From assembly GCF_014205055.1 (NCBI RefSeq), contig NZ_JACHMS010000001.1, positions 620,001 through 684,000 of the forward strand: a stretch of 64,000 nucleotides of DNA. The letters are read 5' to 3'. The number at the start of each line of letters is the position of its first letter. Position 1 is the stretch's first letter. Shown here piece by piece: positions 8,594 through 15,722 of the stretch. Both the position numbers and the translations under genes were made by a program. Source of the DNA: Streptomyces luteogriseus (GTDB lineage: Bacteria; Actinomycetota; Actinomycetes; Streptomycetales; Streptomycetaceae). Under the pieces are notes generated by a model. It was not told the DNA's origin, did no database searches, and saw only the letters and a program-made list of their open reading frames with translations.

Positions 8594-9567
8594 AAAGCAC
8601 GGCACGCCGGCAGTCGTACGGGGTGCGGGGCGCCCCGTACGACCACCCGTCTCGCACCACCACCCTCGAACGAGCGCGAAGCGCCCCCTATTTCTTCCTC
8701 CTCCCAGCCACCCTTCTCTTCGCCCTGTTCTTCGCGCTGCCCATCGGCTACGCGGTCTGGCTCAGCTTCCGCAAGGTGAAGGTGTCGGGCCTCGGCCTCG
8801 GCTCCGGCGCCCGCAGGGAGGTATGGGCCGGCCTGGAGAACTACACCGACGCCCTCTCCGACAGCGAACTGCTGCACGGCGCCCTGCGCGTGCTCGGCTA
8901 TGGGTGCATCGTCGTGCCCGTCATGCTCGGCCTCGCCCTGCTGTTCGCGCTGATGCTCGACTCGGAGAAGGTGCGGCTCGCACCCGTCACCCGGCTCGCC
9001 ATCTTCCTGCCGTACGCCATCCCCGGCGTGGTGGCCGCCCTGCTGTGGGGCTTCCTCTACCTGCCGGACGTCAGTCCCTTCTACTACGTGCTCGACCGGC
9101 TCGGGATGCCGCAGCCGGACCTGCTGGACGGCGGGCCGCTGTACCTCGCTCTGTCGAACATCGCGGTGTGGGGCGGCACCGGCTTCAACATGATCGTCAT
9201 CTACACCTCACTCCAGGCGATCCCGGCGGAGGTCTACGAGGCCGCGAAGCTGGACGGCGCCACGCCGACGCAGATCGCGCTGCGCATCAAGATCCCGATG
9301 GTGGCGCCCTCACTGGTGCTGACCTTCTTCTTCTCGATCATCGCGACGCTCCAGGTGTACAACGAGCCGACCACCCTCAAACCGCTCACCAACTCCGTGT
9401 CCACGACCTGGAGTCCGCTGATGAAGGTGTACCGGGACGCCTTCGGCGAGGGTGACATCCACGGAGCCGCGGCGCAGGCCGTGATCATCGCCTTCGCCAC
9501 GCTCCTCCTCTCCTTCGGCTTCCTGCGGGCCGTGAACCGTCGCCAGAAGCAGGAGGCCGCCCGATGA
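8590..9567 (+). CDS. Sugar ABC transporter permease (MalF type)
   Basis: Inner-membrane permease of 325 residues with about six membrane segments. The EAA loop that docks the ATPase is clear: EAAKLDGATPTQIALRIKIP in the last third. The start is assigned to GTG 8590, which overlaps the stop of the binding-protein gene as GTGA; a longer in-frame reading would overlap that gene extensively. Its stop overlaps the next permease start by 4 bp. Partner of the downstream MalG-type permease in a CUT1 importer. Confidence 0.92.
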   Translation: MKSTARRQSYGVRGAPYDHPSRTTTLERARSAPYFFLLPATLLFALFFALPIGYAVWLSFRKVKVSGLGLGSGARREVWAGLENYTDALSDSELLHGALRVLGYGCIVVPVMLGLALLFALMLDSEKVRLAPVTRLAIFLPYAIPGVVAALLWGFLYLPDVSPFYYVLDRLGMPQPDLLDGGPLYLALSNIAVWGGTGFNMIVIYTSLQAIPAEVYEAAKLDGATPTQIALRIKIPMVAPSLVLTFFFSIIATLQVYNEPTTLKPLTNSVSTTWSPLMKVYRDAFGEGDIHGAAAQAVIIAFATLLLSFGFLRAVNRRQKQEAAR

Positions 9568-10475
9568 GCTCCCTCGCCGTCCCCCAGGCAGAGCCGAGAG
9601 CGGGCAGCACGCCCGGTGCGGCCCAGGACAGCCGCCCGCCGCTGCGCCGCCGGATCGCGCTGGTTCCCACGGTCACCCTGCTGCTGGGCGCGCTCTACTG
9701 CCTGCTGCCGGTCGCCTGGGTGGTCATCGCCGCCACCAAGTCCGGGCGCGAGCTGTTCTCCACCTTCACGTTCCTGCCGGGCACGGGCTTCGCCGCCAAC
9801 ATCCGGGACCTGACCGCCTACCGCGACGGCGTCTACTGGCAGTGGATGGCCAACTCCGCGCTGTACGCCGGTCTCGGGGCCCTGCTGTCGACGTGCGTGT
9901 CGGCGGTCAGCGGCTACGCGCTCGCGATCTACCGTTTCCGCGGCCGCGAGACGATCTTCAACGTGCTGCTCGCGGGTGTGCTGATGCCGCCGGTGATCCT
10001 GGCCGTCCCGCAGTACCTGCTGCTGGCGAAGGCCGACCTCACCGACTCGTATCTGTCGGTCCTGCTGCCGCAGATCCTCTTCCCGTACGGCGTCTACCTC
10101 GCGCGGATCTACGCCGCCGCCGCGGTGCCCACCGACGTGGTCGAGGCGGGGCGCATGGACGGGGCGGGCGAGTGGCGGATCTTCACGCGGATCGCGCTGC
10201 CGATGATGATCCCCGGGATGGTGACGGTGTTCCTGTTCCAGTTCGTGGCGATCTGGAACAACTTCCTGCTCCCGTACATCATGCTCAGCGACGACGAGAG
10301 ATTCCCGATCACGCTCGGCCTGTTCACATTGCTGGAGCAGGGCGCCAACACCCCGGCCCTGTACACCCTGGTGATCACCGGAGCCTTCCTCGCGGTGCTG
10401 CCGCTGGTCGCCCTCTTCCTGGTCATCCAGCGGTTCTGGAGTCTGGATCTGCTCTCCGGAGCCGTAAAGTCGTGA
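9564..10475 (+). CDS. Sugar ABC transporter permease (MalG type)
   Basis: Inner-membrane permease of 303 residues, six membrane segments, with the EAA loop EAGRMDGAGEWRIFTRIALP about 90 residues from the C-terminus. It starts at ATG 9564 inside an ATGA overlap with the upstream permease and ends in a GTGA overlap with the LacI gene. Forms the membrane pore with the MalF-type protein. Confidence 0.92.
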   Translation: MSSLAVPQAEPRAGSTPGAAQDSRPPLRRRIALVPTVTLLLGALYCLLPVAWVVIAATKSGRELFSTFTFLPGTGFAANIRDLTAYRDGVYWQWMANSALYAGLGALLSTCVSAVSGYALAIYRFRGRETIFNVLLAGVLMPPVILAVPQYLLLAKADLTDSYLSVLLPQILFPYGVYLARIYAAAAVPTDVVEAGRMDGAGEWRIFTRIALPMMIPGMVTVFLFQFVAIWNNFLLPYIMLSDDERFPITLGLFTLLEQGANTPALYTLVITGAFLAVLPLVALFLVIQRFWSLDLLSGAVKS

Positions 10476-11503
10476 CCGTGAACGCTACGGGAGGCAGGCG
10501 CAGGCCGCCCACGATCCATGACGTGGCGCGCGAGGCGGGCGTCTCGCGCGGCACCGTCTCACGCGTCCTCAACGGTGGCCACTACGTCAGTCCGGCCGCC
10601 CAGGAGGCGGTCAACGCGGCCATCCGCAGAACGGGTTACGTGGTCAACCGGCACGCCCGGTCCCTGATCACCGGGCGGTCCGACTCGATCGGCTTCCTGC
10701 TCACGGAGCCGCAGGAGCGGTTCTTCGAGGACCCCAACTTCAACGTCCTGCTGCGCGGCTGCACCCAGGCGCTGGCCGCGCACGACATCCCGCTGCTGCT
10801 GATGCTCGCGGGTACCGAGGGCGAACGGCGGCGCATCACGCGGTACATCACGGCCGGGCACGTGGACGGGGTGCTGCTGGTCTCCAGTCACTCCGGTGAT
10901 CCGGCCGCCGAGCAGCTGCGCGAGGCGGGGGTACCGCTGGTCGCGTGCGGAAAGCCGATCGGGCTGGCCTCCAAGGTGAGTTACGTGGCCGCCGACGACC
11001 GGGACGGGGCCCGTGACATGGTGCGCCACCTGTTGTCGCTCGGACGGCGCCGGGTGGGCACGGTGACCGGTCCGCTGGACACGCCGGGTGGTGTCGATCG
11101 TCTCGCCGGCTACCGGGAGGTGCTCGCGGAAGCGGGCCTGGAGGCCGACGAGCGGCTCGTCGTCTCCGGTGACTACAGCCGGGCGAGCGGCGAGGCGGGT
11201 GCCGAGCGGCTGCTGGCGCAGGCCCCGGACATCGACGCGGTGTTCGTGGCCTCCGACCTCATGGCGCAGGGCGTGCTGGCGGCCCTGCAGCGGGCCGGGC
11301 GGCGGGTGCCGCAGGACGTGGCGGTCGGCGGGTTCGACGACTCACCGGCGGCCGTGGCCTCCAGTCCCGAGCTGACGACGATCCGGCAGCCGTGGGACCG
11401 CATCAGCAACGAGATGGTGCGGGTGCTGCTCGCGCAGATCGGGGGCGAGGACCCGGCGGCGGTGATCCTGCCGACGGAACTGGTGAAGCGGGAGTCGACG
11501 TAG
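10472..11503 (+). CDS. LacI-family transcriptional regulator of the galactan operon
   Basis: Repressor of 343 residues. The N-terminal LacI helix-turn-helix and hinge are intact (TIHDVAREAGVSRGTVSRVLNGGHYVS, about residues 14-40), followed by a periplasmic-binding-protein-like effector domain (GFLLTEPQ to the C-terminus). The start is GTG 10472 in a GTGA overlap with the permease stop; GTG 10478 is an alternative. Being the last cistron of the operon gives auto-control. It probably binds the near-palindrome at 7205-7220 and is released by a galacto-oligosaccharide. Confidence 0.92.
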   Translation: MTVNATGGRRRPPTIHDVAREAGVSRGTVSRVLNGGHYVSPAAQEAVNAAIRRTGYVVNRHARSLITGRSDSIGFLLTEPQERFFEDPNFNVLLRGCTQALAAHDIPLLLMLAGTEGERRRITRYITAGHVDGVLLVSSHSGDPAAEQLREAGVPLVACGKPIGLASKVSYVAADDRDGARDMVRHLLSLGRRRVGTVTGPLDTPGGVDRLAGYREVLAEAGLEADERLVVSGDYSRASGEAGAERLLAQAPDIDAVFVASDLMAQGVLAALQRAGRRVPQDVAVGGFDDSPAAVASSPELTTIRQPWDRISNEMVRVLLAQIGGEDPAAVILPTELVKREST

Positions 11504-11535
11504 GGCTGCGGAGCCGGAGCCGCGAACGGTGCCCC

Positions 11536-11553
11536 GGGGGGCGCTGACCCCCC
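11536..11553 (+). terminator. Possible short terminator hairpin after the LacI gene
   Basis: GGGGGG-CGCTGA-CCCCCC, a six-pair GC hairpin 33 bp past the LacI stop and before the MarR gene. The stem is short and no T-run follows, so the assignment is tentative. Confidence 0.4.
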
Positions 11554-11600
11554 ACTGCATGCACGGTCATTGAACCCTGCACCGGTGTTACCGTTCCCCT

Positions 11601-12026
11601 ATGGCGTCGAAAACGGCTGGTGGGCAGCTCGAGGACCGGTGGCGGGACATCCTGTCGGCGCACGCGCGCACGATGTGCGAGATCGACCGGGCGCTGCATC
11701 CGCACGGTCTCGGCGCCTCCGACTTCGAGGTCTTGGACATGCTCGCGACCGCGGCGCCCGAAGAGGGCGAGCAGTGCCGGGTGCAGAACCTCGTGGGGCG
11801 GGTCCATCTCAGCCAGAGCGCGCTGTCGCGGCTGATCGCCCGGCTGGAGAAGGACGGCCTGGTGACGCGGTCCGTGTGCGCGGAGGACCGGCGGGGGGTG
11901 TGGGTCTCTCTGACGTCCAGGGGCCGTGAGCTGCACGCCGAGGTGCTGCCGCTGCAGCGGGCAGCCCTGTCCCGGACACTGGGCGGAGAGCCGCCCAGGC
12001 CCGGATCGGGTCGGTCGCTCCGCTAG
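11601..12026 (+). CDS. MarR-family transcriptional regulator
   Basis: Regulator of 141 residues. FEVLDMLA leads into a winged helix: NLVGRVHLSQSALSRLIARLEKDGLVTRS (recognition region, about residues 66-94), then wing residues EDRRGVWVSLTSRGRE (the DxRG/Tx-G signature of MarR). N-terminal dimerisation helices are present (RWRDILSAHARTMCEIDRAL). The C-terminus is short and Pro/Arg rich. It stands alone on this strand and converges on the SseB-like gene, with stop codons overlapping by 4 bp. Its target is unknown. Confidence 0.88.
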   Translation: MASKTAGGQLEDRWRDILSAHARTMCEIDRALHPHGLGASDFEVLDMLATAAPEEGEQCRVQNLVGRVHLSQSALSRLIARLEKDGLVTRSVCAEDRRGVWVSLTSRGRELHAEVLPLQRAALSRTLGGEPPRPGSGRSLR

Positions 12027-12421
12027 CGCGCCAGCAGGGTGCGGACTCCCTCCGAGGTGAGGGTCAGGCGGTGCTCCGAGCTGCCGTCGATGGTGAGCGA
12101 CAGGTCGTCGGCCGGCCACTGTGCGGCGAGGGCGCCGAGGGGCACCAGGCGGTAGCGGGAGACGAACGGCAACAGCCCGGCCATCTCCACCTCGGAGGTG
12201 AACACGGGCACCACCGGTTCGCCGCCCGGCTGCTCCAGCACCGGCAGCGCCACCGCCGAGGGATTGGCGGCGTCGGAGTCGTTGGCGTCGTCGGGCACGG
12301 GGATGAGCACGTCGCTGTTGGCGAGCGCGTCCAGAGCCGCCGTGTCCTCGGTGTTCTCGGCGAGGACGTCCAAAGCCCGCTGGGCGGGCGTGGGCGTGGG
12401 GTCGTTTGCGGGTGTCTCCAT
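12023..12421 (-). CDS. SseB-like domain protein
   Basis: Acidic protein of 132 residues resembling the SseB N-terminal domain family: TAALDALANSDVLIPVP, then LPVLEQPGGEPVVPVFTSEVEMAGLLP and a short C-terminal beta segment. Function of the family in actinomycetes is unknown. The ATG at 12421 follows an AGGGA-containing region. Its 3' end overlaps the MarR 3' end (convergent). Divergent from the MFS transporter, with which it shares the 12422-12736 intergenic region. Confidence 0.7.
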   Translation of the reverse strand: METPANDPTPTPAQRALDVLAENTEDTAALDALANSDVLIPVPDDANDSDAANPSAVALPVLEQPGGEPVVPVFTSEVEMAGLLPFVSRYRLVPLGALAAQWPADDLSLTIDGSSEHRLTLTSEGVRTLLAR

Positions 12422-12635
12422 GGCAGATTCCCTGGTAGCGGCGGTCGTGCGGCCCGCCCGGGCATGATCCGCCCGGATGCGGTCCTGCTCGCGTACCCGA
12501 ACGGGAACGGGGCAACCCTGGTGGATCTCCGGGGTTGGTGGGAGCTCGGGGGAGATCTTGTGCGGACCGGGGGGGGTCCCGGGGTGTCCCGTCGGCCGGT
12601 GCGCCGCCGAGGTGGGGCCGGGTTGTCGCGGGCTG

Positions 12636-12669
12636 TTGACGCGCCTGATGTTACCGGTAACATCAGGCG
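12636..12669. promoter_or_regulatory. Promoter with perfect 28-bp palindromic operator upstream of MFS-GH35 operon
   Basis: Positions 12642-12669 form a perfect 28-bp inverted repeat (14-bp arms meeting at 12655/12656; core TGTTACCGGTAACA). It directly abuts a -35 like TTGACG (12636-12641), and a -10 like TAACAT (12658-12663) lies inside the palindrome. The LacI-type core and position predict repression by blocking RNA polymerase; the LacI gene at the end of this cluster (18190) is the likely partner. It lies 67 bp before the MFS start. Confidence 0.78.
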
Positions 12670-12736
12670 TCCGATCCAGACGTACGCGACTGTGCCCTCC
12701 GCCCACCCACACGGTGGCCCGTCCTCCGGAGTCCGC

Positions 12737-13924
12737 GTGACCGAAGAGCGCGTTGCCCGTCTCTCCCCCGCACCTTCCGGGCCTGTGTTCAGCACGGCAG
12801 CCGTGGTCGCCTCCTGCGTGGGCTTCGTGCTCATCGGCGTGCTGCAGTCCCTGTACGGCCCGGCGATCCCGGCGCTCCGGGCGGAGTTCGGGCTCTCGCC
12901 CTCCGCCGCCGGGCTGGGGCTGAGTGCTCACTTCGTGGGTGGTGTGGGCGGGGTGCTGCTGTTCGACCGGCTCTACGGCCGGGTCGGCAACCGGCGCATC
13001 CTCGGGAGTTCGTATCTGCTGATGGCCGTGGGCGCGGCCGGCTTCGCCCTGGCGCCCGACTGGCCCACCGCCCTGGCGGCGGCCCTGCTCTCGGGCTTCG
13101 GCTTCGGCGGTATCGACTACGGTCTCAACCAGCTGTTCTCCGTGGGCTTCGGCCACCGTTCGACCGCGATGCTGAACATCCTCCACGCGCACTTCGGCAT
13201 CGGCGCCGTCCTCGGCCCCGCCGTGATCGGCGTGGTCGGATCAGAGCACTACCCGGCCGTCTTCCTCACCTTCGCCCTCGCCAACCTGCCGTTGCTGCTG
13301 TGCCTGCGGGGCGTGCGCGGCCGCGTGCCCGCCCCGGCCGGAGACGGGGCCGGGGCCGGCGGCGGAGCCGTCCTCGGCCGGAGTCTCGGGTCCCTGCTCG
13401 CGGTCTTCGTCGTCCTCTACGTGCTGCACGTCGGCATCGAGGCCGGGGTCGGCGGCTGGGAGCCCACACATCTGGAGACCGTCGGTTACGGCGCGGGGGT
13501 CGCCGCCACCGCCACCTCCGTGTACTGGCTGATGATGACCGCCGGCCGCTTCCTGGTCGCCCCGCTCGCGCTGCGCTTCTCCGGACAGGCCATCATCACC
13601 GTCTCGTGCGCGGGCATGACGGTCTGCCTGCTGGCCGCGACCGTCCCGGCGCTCGCCCCCTACGCGTACGCCGGTGTCGGTCTGTTCATCGCGCCGATCT
13701 TCCCCACCGGGCTGCCCTGGCTCAACCGCGCCGCCCCGCAGGCCCGGCGGGCCGGTGCCCTGGTCATCGCGGCCTCCATGATCGGCGGTGTCGCAGCGGG
13801 GCCCGCGCTGGGCAAGGCCATCGAGTGGTCCGGGATCCGCGCCGTGCCGCTCCTGCTGTGCGGCGTCTCGGCGCTCTGCCTGGCCGCCACGCTCTGGCTC
13901 ATTCGCGGCACCCGCTCCCGATGA
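12737..13924 (+). CDS. MFS sugar transporter (FucP/fucose-permease-like)
   Basis: Membrane transporter of 395 residues with about 12 hydrophobic segments. Helix 2-3 loop motif DRLYGRVGNRRIL matches the MFS GxLaDrxGrR signature, and GGWEPTHLETVGYGAG resembles the FucP/MFS sugar importers. The start is GTG 12737 behind a GGAG site; no upstream ATG fits. First gene of an operon with two GH35 beta-galactosidases, so a beta-galactoside or galactose import role is inferred. The stop lies 31 bp before the first GH35 gene. Confidence 0.82.
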   Translation: MTEERVARLSPAPSGPVFSTAAVVASCVGFVLIGVLQSLYGPAIPALRAEFGLSPSAAGLGLSAHFVGGVGGVLLFDRLYGRVGNRRILGSSYLLMAVGAAGFALAPDWPTALAAALLSGFGFGGIDYGLNQLFSVGFGHRSTAMLNILHAHFGIGAVLGPAVIGVVGSEHYPAVFLTFALANLPLLLCLRGVRGRVPAPAGDGAGAGGGAVLGRSLGSLLAVFVVLYVLHVGIEAGVGGWEPTHLETVGYGAGVAATATSVYWLMMTAGRFLVAPLALRFSGQAIITVSCAGMTVCLLAATVPALAPYAYAGVGLFIAPIFPTGLPWLNRAAPQARRAGALVIAASMIGGVAAGPALGKAIEWSGIRAVPLLLCGVSALCLAATLWLIRGTRSR

Positions 13925-13955
13925 CTCCGCCCCCCTTCCGAAGGGAACCTTCCGC

Positions 13956-15722
13956 ATGCCCGCCCTGACGACGACGTCCGACGGATTCCTGCTGCACGGC
14001 GAGCCGTTCCGGATCATCTCCGGCGCGCTGCACTACTTCCGCGTCCACCCCGGGCTCTGGTCCGACCGGCTGCGCAAGGCGGGGCTCATGGGCCTCAACA
14101 CGGTCGAGACGTACATCCCGTGGAACCACCACCAGCCCGATCCCGAGGGCCCCCTCGTCCTCGACGGCTTCCTCGACCTGCCCCGGTTCCTGCGGCTCGC
14201 CCGGGACGAGGGGCTTCGGGTGCTGCTGCGTCCGGGGCCGTTCATCTGCGCCGAGTGGGACGGCGGCGGCCTGCCCGACTGGCTGACCTCCGACCCGGAC
14301 ATCCGGCTGCGCAGCAGCGACCCCCGCTTCACCGGGGCCGTCGACCGCTACCTCGACCTGCTGCTGCCCGCACTCGCGCCGCACATGGCGACGGCGGGCG
14401 GCCCCGTCATCGCGGTGCAGGTGGAGAACGAGTACGGGGCCTACGGCGACGACAGCGCCTATCTGAAGCACCTCGCCGACGCGTTCCGCTCCCGCGGTGT
14501 GGAGGAGCTGCTGTTCACCTGCGACCAGGGCGACCCCGAGCATCTGGCGAACGGAAGCCTGCCCGGTGTCCTCACCACCGGCACCTTCGGCAGCCGCGTC
14601 GAGCGGTCCCTGGCCCGACTGCGCCAGCACCGGCCCGAAGGCCCGCTGTTCTGCGCCGAGTTCTGGATCGGCTGGTTCGACCACTGGGGCGGCCCCCACC
14701 ATGTGCGGGACGCGGCCGACGCCGCCGCCGACCTGGACCGGCTGCTGTCCGCCGGGGCGTCCGTCAACATCTACATGTTCCACGGCGGGACCAACTTCGG
14801 CTTCACCAACGGCGCCAACCACAAGCACGCCTACACACCCACCGTCACGTCCTACGACTACGACGCCGCGCTCACCGAGTGCGGCGACCCGGGCCCGAAG
14901 TACCACGCCTTCCGCGAGGTCATCGCTCGCCATGCCACCGTCCCCGACGAGCCCGCCCCGGCCCCGGGTCCCAAGCTTCCGCCCACCACCGTCGAGTTGA
15001 GCAGCAGGTCTGATCTCCTGCCGTTCGCCGGCTCGCTCGCCCCCGCCGTGCGCACCGACGCGCCCGTGACCATGGACGAGCTCGGGCAGCGCACCGGCTA
15101 CGCGCTCTACCGCACCACCCTGCCCACCGACGGCGACGGGGTGCTGCACTTCGCCCGCGGGGTCGGCGACCGCGCCCAGGTCTTCGTCGACGGCGCCCCC
15201 GTCGGCGTGCTGGAGAGCGAGCGCCACGACGAGTCGCTGCCCGTGCGCGTGCCCCGTCCCGGCGCGACGCTGGAGGTCCTCGTCGAGAACATGGGCGGCG
15301 TCAACTACGGCCCCCGCATCGGCGCGCCGAAGGGCCTGCTCGGACCCGTCTCCTTCAACGGCACGGACCTGACGGGCTGGGACTGCTCGCCGCTGCCGCT
15401 GGACGATCTGGACACGGTGCCGTTCGTCCCGGCCGACGGGACACCGGTCATCGTCCCGGCCTTCCACCGCGGCACCTTCGACGTCGGCACCCCCGCCGAC
15501 GCCTTCCTCCGTCTGCCCGGCTGGTCGAAGGGCCAGGCCTGGATCAACGGCTTCCATCTGGGCCGTTACTGGAACCGCGGCCCGCAGCGCACGCTGTACG
15601 TTCCCGCGCCGGTGCTGCGTCCGGGCTCCAACGAGCTCGTCCTGCTGGAGCTGCACGGCACCACCGCCGCCCGCGCCCTGCTCACCGACACCCCCGACCT
15701 CGGCCCGGAGAACACGTGGTGA
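13956..15722 (+). CDS. Beta-galactosidase, GH35 (bacterial Bga type)
   Basis: Cytoplasmic GH35 beta-galactosidase of 588 residues. Barrel at about 1-320, followed by two jelly-roll domains (PVTMDELGQRTGYALYRT onwards). Catalytic acid/base E159 in VQVENEYGAYG and nucleophile E235 in FCAEFWIGW; FHGGTNFGFTNGA is also diagnostic. No signal peptide, so it acts on an imported substrate. AAGGGAA lies just before the ATG. It overlaps the next gene by 4 bp. Confidence 0.94.
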   Translation: MPALTTTSDGFLLHGEPFRIISGALHYFRVHPGLWSDRLRKAGLMGLNTVETYIPWNHHQPDPEGPLVLDGFLDLPRFLRLARDEGLRVLLRPGPFICAEWDGGGLPDWLTSDPDIRLRSSDPRFTGAVDRYLDLLLPALAPHMATAGGPVIAVQVENEYGAYGDDSAYLKHLADAFRSRGVEELLFTCDQGDPEHLANGSLPGVLTTGTFGSRVERSLARLRQHRPEGPLFCAEFWIGWFDHWGGPHHVRDAADAAADLDRLLSAGASVNIYMFHGGTNFGFTNGANHKHAYTPTVTSYDYDAALTECGDPGPKYHAFREVIARHATVPDEPAPAPGPKLPPTTVELSSRSDLLPFAGSLAPAVRTDAPVTMDELGQRTGYALYRTTLPTDGDGVLHFARGVGDRAQVFVDGAPVGVLESERHDESLPVRVPRPGATLEVLVENMGGVNYGPRIGAPKGLLGPVSFNGTDLTGWDCSPLPLDDLDTVPFVPADGTPVIVPAFHRGTFDVGTPADAFLRLPGWSKGQAWINGFHLGRYWNRGPQRTLYVPAPVLRPGSNELVLLELHGTTAARALLTDTPDLGPENTW

